DNA of 64,000 nt from Saprospiraceae bacterium (GTDB taxonomy: Bacteria; Bacteroidota; Bacteroidia; Chitinophagales; Saprospiraceae), in the NCBI GenBank assembly GCA_016717145.1, contig JADKGD010000033.1, forward strand, positions 25,241-89,240, read 5' to 3'. The notes beneath the pieces were generated by a model. That model saw only the letters and a program-made list of their open reading frames with translations, was not told where the DNA came from and did no database searches. The translations under genes were made by a program, and so were the position numbers. This document shows, piece by piece, positions 29,301-38,020 of this stretch. Position 1 is the first letter of the stretch. Every line of letters starts with the position of its first letter.

Positions 29301-29334
29301 TTTGAATTATTTGTCCTTAAAAAGCCTATTTTTG
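29301..29334 (+). promoter_or_regulatory. Predicted promoter of the HTH regulator gene
   Basis: TTTG (29301-29304), 22-bp spacer, TATTTTTG (29327-29334), matching the Bacteroidota -33/-7 pattern with a slightly long spacer. It lies about 37 bases before the ATG at 29371/29374. Confidence 0.5.
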
Positions 29335-29357
29335 CATTTTATAAATATTTGACAAGA

Positions 29358-29387
29358 CAAAAGTAGTTAAATGATGGAAATTTCCAA
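29358..29387 (-). promoter_or_regulatory. Predicted promoter of the barrel/haloperoxidase operon
   Basis: On the minus strand TTG (29387-29385), 19-bp spacer, TACTTTTG (29365-29358). It overlaps the start codon region of the divergent HTH gene, so the regulator could control both directions by binding here. Confidence 0.5.
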
Positions 29388-29843
29388 TAAATCGGAATAT
29401 TTTTTTGGAAAAAATTTAAAGTTCCTAAGAAAAGCAAAAAATTGACCTTACTGGAGCTTAGCGAAAAGCTAAAAATCAGTAAAAGTGCCATTTCTGACTA
29501 CGAAATTGGCAAAACACTACCGGGATTAAATGTTGTTCAAAAATTTAGTGAATTTTTTAATATCGCCATAGACAATTTATATAATTCCGATATTACGGAA
29601 TTATTTGATAAAACAGGCGAAGTTATAAAGAAAAAAAAGGACGAATCGCTTGAAAGAATAAAAACTGTAGAAGTTGAAAATGAAAAATATATATTCAATA
29701 TAAAACTTCTCACACAGAAACTGGAAAGTACACAACTCCAAATCCAAATGCTGAAACAACTTTTAGAAAGCAGAGAAGCTGAAAATAAAACGCTGAAGAT
29801 CAATATCAAACTATTGGAAGAGCAGCAAAGGAAATTTAGTTGA
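29374..29843 (+). pseudogene. XRE-type HTH regulator with coiled-coil tail, frame broken by one missing base
   Basis: An ATG at 29374 (or 29371) opens MEISNKSEYFFGKNLKFLRKAKN and stops at TGA. The neighbouring frame continues with LTLLELSEKLKISKSAISDYEIGKTLPGL, the rest of a Cro/C1-type HTH. One additional T in AATTG (29441-29443) joins both and gives about 156 residues. After the HTH (about 12-66) comes a long Lys/Glu/Leu-rich coiled coil. It is divergent from the barrel/haloperoxidase operon and a plausible regulator of it. Most likely an intact gene with a consensus error. Confidence 0.75.
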
Positions 29844-29976
29844 TTTTTTTTGACCCTTTCACCAAGGAAGACAAAGAGACCCTTGAAGAAAATAAACATA
29901 ATTGGCATGTATTAGCCGTGACACAGGATTAACTTGTCATAGCAAGCATTCATATAAATATTCAGAGACAGACCTG

Positions 29977-30387
29977 TTACTTCGCATTTAAATCATACAT
30001 ATTTAATATACCTCCTTCAAACTGTGCCTTACATTCCTTAAAAATATCTGCAACGACATCATTTACGTCAGCTTGTGTTTTTTGGTTTCCTGATAAATTT
30101 TCCATTAAATAGAGTATTTTTGCCTGCGTTTTCAGGATAGCTGATAGAGTTACCTGATTTTCAACGATCTGCTTTTGGTTTTTTATGATATTGATCTGAT
30201 TGTTGACAATGACATCTTGATTTCTGATGATCAGACTTTGATTTTGGACTACAATGTCTTGATTTTCTACCTTGTTTTTTTGGTTTTCGAGCAAGATGTT
30301 GAAGTTTTCGTAAAGGCTGACTTGGATGTTTCTAATATATTCTTGTTCAGATTTTAGACTTTCATTGATTTTTTCCTGAGGATCCAT
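29977..30387 (-). CDS. Coiled-coil protein with regular Asn-Gln heptads
   Basis: 136 residues, no signal peptide or membrane segment. Residues about 34-80 consist of consecutive heptads with N-Q at the same place (NQKNKVE, NQDIVVQ, NQSLIIR, NQDVIVN, NQINIIK, NQKQIVE). The hydrophobic residue three positions before each Asn gives an IxxNQxx register: Ile/Val at a, Asn at d. This is like the N@d layers of trimeric coiled coils. The C-terminal 50 residues (FKECKAQFEGGILNMYDL) are a small unknown domain. I do not recognise the family; a cytoplasmic trimeric scaffold is inferred. No obvious partner nearby. Confidence 0.75.
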   Translation of the reverse strand: MDPQEKINESLKSEQEYIRNIQVSLYENFNILLENQKNKVENQDIVVQNQSLIIRNQDVIVNNQINIIKNQKQIVENQVTLSAILKTQAKILYLMENLSGNQKTQADVNDVVADIFKECKAQFEGGILNMYDLNAK

Positions 30388-30447
30388 GTGGTGGGTCGTA
30401 TTTATGGTAAAATATTAAAATTGCAAGTAAAATTAGTCATTTTTATA

Positions 30448-31448
30448 ATGTCAATCACAAAATATTGAATTTCAAAAAATATCCCATTGTATTTTTCGGC
30501 TATCTGGTAATCGTTCTGGGTACTTGGGTGTGGTATATGCAATCTTATGAATTATTTTATATCCTGAGAGAAAACATACCCGTTATGGTCACCATGATTT
30601 TTGGGTCATTTATAGCCGGTTCGAGTCCGGAAGGTAGTGCTTCAGTGGCTTATCCTATCTTTACACTCTATCTAGGGATAACGCCTGACATAGCAAGAAA
30701 CTTCGCTTTTGCAATTCAAAGTATAGGAATGACTGCGGCTTCCATTTTTATTATCAATTGTAAGATTCCAATAGACCGCAAATATATTTTATTCGTCACT
30801 ATCGGTGGATTATTTGGATTACTATTTGGTACGTTTTATGTTGTGCCATACATAAAACCAATATTTGCAAAGTTGGTATTTGTATCTTTATGGTTATCAT
30901 TTGGCATCATTTTATTTCTTGAAAATAGAAATAAAAACCGTAGGCTTATGGAATACCTTGGAACAATTAGAACCGCTGATAAATTTTACCTGATACTTTT
31001 TGGATTGATAGGAGGTTGTATCTCCGCAATTTTTGGTACAGGTATCAATATTTTTACTTTTTGTTTTATGGTTATTTATTACAAGATAAATGAAAAAGTA
31101 GCCACGCCATCTAGTATTATCATCATGACCATCGAAACAATATTTGGTTTTGCATTGCATGCCCTATGGATTCAGGATTTTACGGAGCCTTCTTATCACA
31201 TGTGGTTGTCTTGTATTCCTGTAGTAATATTGTTTGCTCCTTTGGGAACATATTTTATAAGTAAAATTTCAAATAAAGCATTTACGAACTTTTTGTATAT
31301 TATCTTTTTAGTACAATACATTGGGGCTATCTATGTCATCCGGCCTTCACTTTTTTTGTGGGGAGTCTCTTTTTTGATAATAGTAAGTGGAATCGTTTTC
31401 TTTCATTATCTTAGTAAAGCAAATACGCCACAAATAGATTCGAAATAA
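30448..31448 (+). CDS. TSUP (TauE/SafE)-family membrane transporter
   Basis: About 333 residues with eight or nine hydrophobic helices. The first TSUP repeat holds GSFIAGSSPEGSASVAYPIF, and the second holds GGCISAIFGTGINIFTF, the paired glycine-rich motifs of the family. It probably exports or imports a sulfur-containing or carboxylate anion; direction and substrate are unknown. The frame containing the body can only start at TTG 30465. An ATG at 30448 in the next frame gives MSITKY followed by TGA, and one extra T at 30465 would join it in frame, so the true start is probably 30448. Confidence 0.8.
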
Positions 31449-31483
31449 AAAAAGCATACAGAATTTTATTCTGTATGCTTTTT
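31447..31483. terminator. Bidirectional terminator between convergent genes
   Basis: Perfect 14-bp arms AAAGCATACAGAAT (31451-31464) and ATTCTGTATGCTTT (31468-31481) with a 3-base loop, flanked by A on the left and T on the right. It serves both the TSUP gene and the haloperoxidase gene ending at 31504. Confidence 0.9.
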
Positions 31484-31503
31484 ATATCTCATTTAAAGGA
31501 TTA

Positions 31504-32880
31504 TTATCTTACAAAGACAGGCCAGACAAGTCTTTTATTGACATTATCACCAATGGCTCTTCCGAGTTGGAGTCCCTTACTATTGTCCATAGGGAAGTGT
31601 ATTCCGCCATATAGTCTACTATTTGCACATTCCTCCGCCATTTCTTCAAAATTTGCAAAACTTCTGGCATAAAATCCATACCTCGTTTGACTATAGTCGG
31701 TAAAATGATAATCACCCGAACTCTTGGCAAACAATGAAGATAGAACTCTAGCTCCTGCCCCCATTTCGCATGAATGGCCTGATGTATAGGCTGGGAAAGG
31801 AGGTGTATTTAACACTGTTTTCCAAGTTGGGTCTATGTGTCTGTTAATATAGGTAAGTGGCCTCAGTAGCAAATGTTCATATTTTCCTTTCCAGCAAGCT
31901 ATAAATGCATCATTTTCAGCAATTCCCATTTTTACATATCCCAGACTCGCCTTTGCCAGGGTAGATTTTTCTTCAAAAAGGATTTGAGTCAGAATATTGA
32001 ATGTATGTCCTGCAGGAGTACATGTTGCGGTTGGATCATCAGACCAGTATTTAGCGATTTCTATTTGCTCGGTGGTATTATTCTGAACCTGATTATAGGT
32101 AGCTAGTGCTTCATTATAAAATTCTGAGTTTTTTTCTTCTGAAAATTTTATTGGCATAGCTACTTTAGTTTTGTCGACATTAATGTTCATAAAAGGTCTG
32201 TTATTACCCCATTTTGGACTTAGTGGATTTTTAGTGGCACCAGTGGGTACCCAGCAAAATGGATCAGTAGGCATAATATATGGTTGCTGAAAAGGATCAA
32301 GATAGACTTCATGACCACCATCAGTTTTGGAATATTCATAAACTGCATCAGCAATAGCGTAACCAAAATCTTTGGACCTATTACTGACTTCATTACTTTC
32401 TGATGAAGTAAGTTCGTTATGATTGCTTATTTCCATTTCACTAATAGTCGCTTTATTAGCCTCCTTTAGATTTTTATCATACATATATCGCATCATTTTT
32501 GCAACGGCTGCATTGGATGCTATTGCCCAATTATACTGGAGATTGGCATCTGGTTTAGGAATTTGAAAGGATGAAAATCCATTTAATTGTTCTTGCATAC
32601 TTTTTGCACCTTCAATGCCATTTCTTACAGCCTCATAGTTGGTGATGCTGATATAGCCATAAGCACGAGCTGCCTGTGGAGGAAAAAATCCGGGAGTAGC
32701 TTTAGTTGTCTCACAGATTAGATCGTAATAATCCAATAAAAAATTGGCATTATACGTTTCTGCATTTGCACTGACTACTATTTCAGGTTCCTTGGTACAT
32801 GAATTCAACAAAATAAAGGAAGCTATTACTAATATAAATAAGCTACTTTTTCCGGTCGATCTAAAGGTATTTGAAAACAT
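31504..32880 (-). CDS. Vanadium-dependent haloperoxidase / PAP2-superfamily lipoprotein, copy 2
   Basis: 458 residues with a lipobox (ILLNSC, Cys at about 28). Active-site motifs FPAYTSGHSCEMGAGA and SRLYGGIHFPMDNSKG near the C-terminus give the family's Ser-Gly-His and Arg...His signature. QPPAAARAYG-like pairing of helices in the N-terminal half (FFPPQAARAYGYISI) is typical of the Bacteroidota haloperoxidase-like group. Paralogous to the 26990-28291 gene but clearly divergent, and transcribed alone. Halide oxidation versus phosphatase activity is undetermined. Confidence 0.87.
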   Translation of the reverse strand: MFSNTFRSTGKSSLFILVIASFILLNSCTKEPEIVVSANAETYNANFLLDYYDLICETTKATPGFFPPQAARAYGYISITNYEAVRNGIEGAKSMQEQLNGFSSFQIPKPDANLQYNWAIASNAAVAKMMRYMYDKNLKEANKATISEMEISNHNELTSSESNEVSNRSKDFGYAIADAVYEYSKTDGGHEVYLDPFQQPYIMPTDPFCWVPTGATKNPLSPKWGNNRPFMNINVDKTKVAMPIKFSEEKNSEFYNEALATYNQVQNNTTEQIEIAKYWSDDPTATCTPAGHTFNILTQILFEEKSTLAKASLGYVKMGIAENDAFIACWKGKYEHLLLRPLTYINRHIDPTWKTVLNTPPFPAYTSGHSCEMGAGARVLSSLFAKSSGDYHFTDYSQTRYGFYARSFANFEEMAEECANSRLYGGIHFPMDNSKGLQLGRAIGDNVNKRLVWPVFVR

Positions 32881-33031
32881 ATTTTTTATTTTTTTTAATT
32901 ATAAATTGTGTTATACTTTTAATCATACAGCAAAACATATGCCAAAATATTATAATATGTAAACAATTGAAAAATAAATTTCATTTTAGTAATTTTTTTA
33001 ACTTATATTGATATATAGTGTATATCTTATA

Positions 33032-33063
33032 TTTGATTCATAGATATAAAATTATTATCTTTG
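33032..33063 (+). promoter_or_regulatory. Predicted dnaE promoter
   Basis: TTTG (33032-33035), 20-bp spacer, TATCTTTG (33056-33063): a full match to the Bacteroidota -33/-7 consensus, 32 bases before the dnaE ATG. Confidence 0.7.
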
Positions 33064-33095
33064 CCATTCAACCAAATTATAGATATTAAAACCTT

Positions 33096-33878
33096 ATGAT
33101 CGACTTTTGTCATTTACATTCTCACACACAATATTCTTTACTTGACGGAGCATCCGATATCAAGGCTTTAATGAAAAAGGCAAAATCCGATGGTCAGTCA
33201 GCTGTAGCCATAACAGACCACGGTAATATGTTTGGTGTATTTAAGTTTGTAAAAGAAGCAAAAGCACAGGGTATTAAGCCAATAATAGGTTGTGAGTTTT
33301 ATGTGTCTGAAGACCGGCATATTAAACACTTTGAGAAGTCCAGAGGTCAGAAAGATATCCGCTACCACCAGCTTATGCTGGCAAAAAATATTAAGGGTTA
33401 TCAAAACCTTACCAAGTTGTGTTCGCTGGGATATACTGAAGGATTATATGGCAAGTATCCCAGGATTGATAAAGAACTCATTGTAAAGTATCACGAAGGC
33501 CTTATTGCTACAAGTTGTTGTTTAGGTGCAGAAATACCTCAAACAATCCTAAAGGGCAATATATCTCTTGCTGAAGAAAGATTAAAGTGGTGGATTGATC
33601 TTTTTGGCGAAGATTACTACATCGAACTCCAGCGACATAGGGGCCTGGACAAAATTGATGACACGGGCATGAGTCAGGAAGATGTTAATCAAATACTACT
33701 TGGTTTTGCCGGCAAATATAACATTAAAACGATAGTAACCAATGATGCACATTATGTTGAGGAAGAGGATTATGCGCCACATGATGTCCTGCTTTGTGTA
33801 AATACAGGTTCACTATTAGAAGATAAAGAACGTTTTAAATTTCCAAGTTCTGATTTCTATTTTAAGACAAAAAATTAA
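33096..33878 (+). CDS. dnaE: DNA polymerase III alpha subunit, N-terminal PHP part, ended by an in-frame TAA
   Basis: 260 residues covering the PHP domain of DnaE: HLHSHTQYSLLDGA, ITDHGN, IIGCEFYV and TNDAHYV supply its metal-binding residues, all intact. The frame ends ...FPSSDFYFKTKN-TAA and the next codon, in the same frame, is the ATG of the following piece. In other DnaE proteins this point reads on without a break (KTxxEM), so the stop replaces a sense codon, most simply GAA to TAA. If real, it separates the PHP domain (proofreading or structural in other bacteria) from the polymerase core. If not, it is a base-call error. Confidence 0.9.
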   Translation: MIDFCHLHSHTQYSLLDGASDIKALMKKAKSDGQSAVAITDHGNMFGVFKFVKEAKAQGIKPIIGCEFYVSEDRHIKHFEKSRGQKDIRYHQLMLAKNIKGYQNLTKLCSLGYTEGLYGKYPRIDKELIVKYHEGLIATSCCLGAEIPQTILKGNISLAEERLKWWIDLFGEDYYIELQRHRGLDKIDDTGMSQEDVNQILLGFAGKYNIKTIVTNDAHYVEEEDYAPHDVLLCVNTGSLLEDKERFKFPSSDFYFKTKN

Positions 33879-36626
33879 ATGGCTACTCTGTTTGGAGATG
33901 TCAAAAATGCCGTGGAAAACACCATGGAGATTGCTTCCAAAATAGATACCATCGAATTGGCGAGAGATATTTTACTACCTGCTTTTCCTTTGCCTGCTGG
34001 ATTTGATACACAGGAAGTATTCCTTCGTCACTTGTCGTTTGAAGGAGCCAGAAGGAAATACGGAAGCATTTCAAAATTGGTGGAAGATCGTATTAATTTC
34101 GAACTCGATGTGATTACCAAGTCAGGTTATTCCGGTTATTTTCTGATCGTTCAGGATTTTACAAGTGTCGCCAGACAAATGGGTGTTTCTGTGGGGCCGG
34201 GCCGTGGATCTGCAGCCGGCTCTTGTGTCGCATATTGTTTGGGTATCACTAATATAGACCCCATCAAATACGATCTTCTCTTTGAGCGTTTTCTCAACCC
34301 TGAAAGGGTTTCTATGCCGGATATAGATATTGATTTTGATGATGAAGGACGTGGAAAGGTGATAGATTATGTTATTGATAAATATGGTAAAAATCAAGTG
34401 GCGCAAATTGTGACATATGGTACGATGGCGGCAAGATCATCATTAAGAGACGTCGGCCGCGTCATGAATGTACCCCTTAATGAAGTAGATCGGGTAGCCA
34501 AGATTTTTCCTTCTCACCTTACAGCAACTTTGGCAGGAGTTCTGGCAGATAAAGACATCGAAAGTAAACAAAAGGACGTCTTTACAACAGAAGATAAAGA
34601 AAAAGCATACGAATTCAGAAAGCTCTCTCTGGAAAAAACGGAAATAGGCAGAATGATTCAGACAGCCAAAAAGCTTGAAGGATCAGTAAGAAATACAGGG
34701 ATTCATGCTTGTGGTGTAATTATTACGCCCGACGACATTACCAATTTTGTGCCTGTTTCCGTGGCCAAGGATTCTGAATTATTAGTGTCTCAATATGACA
34801 ACAGTGTAGCCGAAGAAGCAGGCTTACTCAAAATGGACTTCCTAGGTCTGAAAACCTTGACCATCATTAAAGATGCACTTGATATTATTAAAGAACGATA
34901 CAATACCGAATTGGATATTGATTTCATATCATTGGAAGATGAAAAAACTTTTGAGTTATTTCAGCGTGGTGATATGGTGGGAATTTTTCAGTATGAATCA
35001 CCGGGCATGCAAAAACATCTCAGAGACCTGATTCCTACAAGATTTCAGGATCTGATTGCAATGAATGCCTTATATAGACCCGGGCCACTTCAATACATAC
35101 CTGACTTTATAGCCCGTAAGAATGGAAAACAGGAAATCAAATTTGATTTACCTGAAATGGAGGAAATTTTGTCAGAGACATATGGCATTACGGTTTATCA
35201 GGAACAGGTAATGTTGCTCTCTCAAAGGCTTGCAGGTTTTTCAAAAGGGGATGCTGATGTGCTGCGTAAAGCCATGGGAAAAAAACAAAAGTCTGTTCTT
35301 GACAAAATGTTTCCTAAATTTGTTGAGGGTTGTACGACGAACGGTCACCCGGAAGAAATTGTCAAAAAGATCTGGAAGGATTGGGAAGCATTTGCTTCAT
35401 ATGCTTTTAATAAATCTCATTCAACTTGTTATGCATTTATTGCTTTTCAAACAGCATACCTGAAGTCGCATTATCCGGCTGCTTTTATGGCTTCAGTGCT
35501 CAACCATAATAAAAGCGATATTTCCAAAATCAACTTTTATCTTCAGGATACAAAACGTATGCGTATCGACGTACTTGGTCCTGATATCAATGAAAGCAAT
35601 ATTAAGTTTGCAGTTAATGTAAAAGGTCAGGTTAGGTTTGGACTTTCCGCATTAAAAGGTGTAGGAGAAGGCCCGGTAGAAGAAATCGTAAGAGAACGCA
35701 AAGAGAATGGACATTTTACAGATGTTTATGATATGATGAGACGGCTGAATCTAAGGTCGGTAAATAAAAAATGTTTGGATAGTCTGGTACTAGGGGGCGG
35801 CCTGGATTCATTTGGCGCTATAAATCGTGCACAATATTTTGAATTGGGTGAACGCACTGAGACATTTGTCGAATCGCTACTAAAATATGGTGCCAATTAT
35901 CAAGCACAAAAAGATAGCAATCAGATGTCATTATTCGGTGATTCAATGACTAATTATATCGATTCTCCCAAACCACCGGTAGTGAGTGAATGGAACCAGA
36001 TTGAGAAACTGGAAAAAGAAAAGGAAGTTACAGGCATATACATCAGCGGACATCCATTGGATGATTATCATCTGGAGTTTACAAATTTTATCAATTGTCC
36101 GTTGGAGAAAGCAGAAACCATATCAAATAAGAATTTAAAACTTGGAGGTATCGTCACAGAATCCGTTATAGGAAATACGCAAAAAGGCACAGGATATGCC
36201 AGATTTACCATCCAGGATTTTACAGGATCATTGCAGGTCAGTATATATAATGAAGTTTATGAAAACTACAAACACCTTATAACTAAGGGTCAGGTATTAT
36301 ATATAGAGGGTATCAATGAAAAAGGTTACAACTCTGACCGAACTTTTTTTAAAGTAAAAGAAATAAGGCTATTAGATACCATAGGCAAAAACATGACAAA
36401 ATCTGTAACCATTAAGATACCTCTTGATTTAATTGATGAAAAACTTGTCCATGAGATCGAGCACATATGTCTGGAAAAAGTAGGTCCACATACGTTGAAA
36501 TTGAAAGTGGTGGATATGGATGAAGATTTTGGTATCGATTTAGTCTCAACTGCCTTAAAAGTTTCTGCAGACTTTCAGTTCATCCAGGAATTGGAGATGT
36601 TAGGGTTGGCTTATAAGTTAAATTGA
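33879..36626 (+). CDS. dnaE: DNA polymerase III alpha subunit, polymerase core and C-terminal domains
   Basis: 915 residues continuing the DnaE reading frame directly after the TAA. Palm and active-site motifs are visible: GPGRGSAAGSCVAYCLGI and PDIDIDFDDEGRGKVIDYV, with two of the three catalytic aspartates. The fingers motif RPGPLQYIPDFIARK, the tandem HhH region (LSALKGVGEGPVEEIV) and a C-terminal OB fold (LGGIVTES...) follow. Together with the upstream piece the length (about 1176) is normal for a Bacteroidota DnaE. The ATG follows an A-rich stretch and could support reinitiation after the stop, so two separate polypeptides are possible. Essential replicative polymerase. Confidence 0.92.
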   Translation: MATLFGDVKNAVENTMEIASKIDTIELARDILLPAFPLPAGFDTQEVFLRHLSFEGARRKYGSISKLVEDRINFELDVITKSGYSGYFLIVQDFTSVARQMGVSVGPGRGSAAGSCVAYCLGITNIDPIKYDLLFERFLNPERVSMPDIDIDFDDEGRGKVIDYVIDKYGKNQVAQIVTYGTMAARSSLRDVGRVMNVPLNEVDRVAKIFPSHLTATLAGVLADKDIESKQKDVFTTEDKEKAYEFRKLSLEKTEIGRMIQTAKKLEGSVRNTGIHACGVIITPDDITNFVPVSVAKDSELLVSQYDNSVAEEAGLLKMDFLGLKTLTIIKDALDIIKERYNTELDIDFISLEDEKTFELFQRGDMVGIFQYESPGMQKHLRDLIPTRFQDLIAMNALYRPGPLQYIPDFIARKNGKQEIKFDLPEMEEILSETYGITVYQEQVMLLSQRLAGFSKGDADVLRKAMGKKQKSVLDKMFPKFVEGCTTNGHPEEIVKKIWKDWEAFASYAFNKSHSTCYAFIAFQTAYLKSHYPAAFMASVLNHNKSDISKINFYLQDTKRMRIDVLGPDINESNIKFAVNVKGQVRFGLSALKGVGEGPVEEIVRERKENGHFTDVYDMMRRLNLRSVNKKCLDSLVLGGGLDSFGAINRAQYFELGERTETFVESLLKYGANYQAQKDSNQMSLFGDSMTNYIDSPKPPVVSEWNQIEKLEKEKEVTGIYISGHPLDDYHLEFTNFINCPLEKAETISNKNLKLGGIVTESVIGNTQKGTGYARFTIQDFTGSLQVSIYNEVYENYKHLITKGQVLYIEGINEKGYNSDRTFFKVKEIRLLDTIGKNMTKSVTIKIPLDLIDEKLVHEIEHICLEKVGPHTLKLKVVDMDEDFGIDLVSTALKVSADFQFIQELEMLGLAYKLN

Positions 36627-36653
36627 CATTTGAGCTTTTTAATTTAGTATAAT

Positions 36654-36699
36654 TTCATTTTCATTATTGCATTAAATCAGACCCAATAATGAAAATGAA
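36654..36699 (+). terminator. Long hairpin after dnaE, candidate terminator
   Basis: Perfect 16-bp arms at 36654-36669 and 36684-36699 (core CATTTTCATTATTG / CAATAATGAAAATG), loop of 14 bases, 28 bases after the dnaE stop. The arms are AT-rich and followed only by TGTTTTC, so termination strength is uncertain. Confidence 0.6.
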
Positions 36700-36814
36700 T
36701 GTTTTCAGTTCTTGCAGTTCCGGGAACTAAAAATCACATTATTAATATATTTAATGTATCTTTAACCCGCAATTATTAAACATTAGTATAAATAATTAAA
36801 AAGATTGAAGCACC

Positions 36815-37429
36815 ATGCAAAGAATATTTTTTCACGAAAATACTCCAAATAAAAGGGATCTTAAAGAGGTAGCCGAACGGATTAATAAAGGGGAAGTCGT
36901 TATTTTCCCTACGGATACAATTTATGCCATGGGTTGTCTAATGACCAATAGGTCGGGAATCGAACGAATATGTAGAATTCTTGACAAAAAAGAAAAGCAA
37001 GCAAAAATGTCATTGATATGTCCTAATATAAGTGTAATATCGCAATACACTTTGTCAATTGACAATCATGTGTTTAAAAGCATGAAAAGATACCTTCCTG
37101 GACCTTATACATTTATCCTTAAATCTAATAATTACGTCCAGAAATTTTTTAAAAACAATAAAGAAGAGATTGGTGTTCGGATTCCAAAAAGCGAAATTTT
37201 GGACGGATTGCACGAGTTTCTTGATGCTCCGCTTATATCGACTTCATTAAGTATTGAAAGTGATACACACAAAAAATTTACTGACCCTGACGAGATAGAA
37301 ACATTTTTTCAACATTCAGCAGACATATTGATTGATGGTGGAATTGGAGATCATGATGAATCTACCATTCTTGATTGTACAGGACCTGAGATAGAAATTA
37401 TCAGAGAGGGGAAAGGTATAGTTGATTAA
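36815..37429 (+). CDS. Sua5/YciO/YrdC-family protein (threonylcarbamoyl-AMP synthase-like)
   Basis: 204 residues. The KGEVVIFPTDTIYAMGCLM opening, the KMSLICPNISVISQY helix, the PGPYTFILK strand and EIGVRIPKSE are the core YrdC-fold motifs. Family enzymes make threonylcarbamoyl-adenylate from threonine, bicarbonate and ATP for the t6A modification of tRNA. The length fits the YciO/TsaC subgroup, which lacks the Sua5 C-terminal domain, and YciO paralogues may act differently. Stand-alone gene. Confidence 0.85.
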   Translation: MQRIFFHENTPNKRDLKEVAERINKGEVVIFPTDTIYAMGCLMTNRSGIERICRILDKKEKQAKMSLICPNISVISQYTLSIDNHVFKSMKRYLPGPYTFILKSNNYVQKFFKNNKEEIGVRIPKSEILDGLHEFLDAPLISTSLSIESDTHKKFTDPDEIETFFQHSADILIDGGIGDHDESTILDCTGPEIEIIREGKGIVD

Positions 37430-37446
37430 GGGTAAAAAATGGCGGT

Positions 37447-37758
37447 TCAAAAGATGGGTCTTGCAACAATCGTGTCAGGTACAATAATTTTACCCAGGGA
37501 TTGCGGTTTTATTGGTTTATCCGGGAAAACTATGGAATCAGAAAGATGAAAATACATTTCAGCAGCAATAACGGAGTCAACATACTGACTTGCCCTGTTC
37601 AATACTTCATTTCTGCAAATCGTTAATATTTCATTTTCATATGCTGCTCTTTTTTTGTTTAAAGCTTCTTTTATCTTAGGATTATTGAGATTATACTCAG
37701 CATCATCACTACAAGAGGTTAATAGAATGAATAAACAAATTACCGTAGATCTTATCAT
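37447..37758 (-). CDS. Small lipoprotein, last gene of the lptB operon
   Basis: 103 residues with a lipoprotein signal (LFILLTSC, Cys at 16) followed by an acidic, helical region and a Pro-rich C-terminus (VFPDKPIKPQSLGKIIVPDTIV). No family recognised. It lies 4 bases after the preceding lipoprotein gene in an operon headed by the Ig-like lipoprotein and lptB. An envelope role is inferred from location only. Confidence 0.7.
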   Translation of the reverse strand: MIRSTVICLFILLTSCSDDAEYNLNNPKIKEALNKKRAAYENEILTICRNEVLNRASQYVDSVIAAEMYFHLSDSIVFPDKPIKPQSLGKIIVPDTIVARPIF

Positions 37759-37762
37759 GATA

Positions 37763-38020
37763 TTATTGGTTTTTAAACATCATTTCAATTTCTTCGATTG
37801 TTTCTTTTTTAATCGAATCGACAGCCTTTTGGAAGATCGTATCTTTTTGGGCATTACAAATTGAGTCTATCGATGCTCTCCACACAGAAAGTGTATTATT
37901 GTATATTGTATCAACGGTATATTTCTCTTCCGGTGTTAAACTTTCCCCACCCGTTTCACATGCGCTTAAAGAGCTTAACAGGAAAATAAATAAATATGCC
38001 CGACTTTTAACCATGTTCAT
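37763..38020 (-). CDS. Small lipoprotein overlapping lptB
   Basis: 85 residues, lipobox LSSLSAC (Cys at 21), then a helical charged region with the local repeat SIDSICNAQKDTIF / AVDSIKKETI. The 5' end overlaps the lptB 3' end by 14 bases, so translation is coupled. Resembles its downstream neighbour in size and design. Family not recognised; a link to LPS transport is inference from the operon. Confidence 0.7.
   Translation of the reverse strand: MNMVKSRAYLFIFLLSSLSACETGGESLTPEEKYTVDTIYNNTLSVWRASIDSICNAQKDTIFQKAVDSIKKETIEEIEMMFKNQ

Noticed and set aside
29977..30387. Repetitive DNA in the coiled-coil gene considered as a CRISPR or tandem repeat array
   Set aside because: The repeats are 21-base coding heptads with variable codons, not near-identical DNA repeats with spacers.
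33096..36626. Split-intein DnaE as in cyanobacteria
   Set aside because: No intein sequence at either side of the break; the two pieces are adjacent and in frame, and the break is between PHP and polymerase domains.
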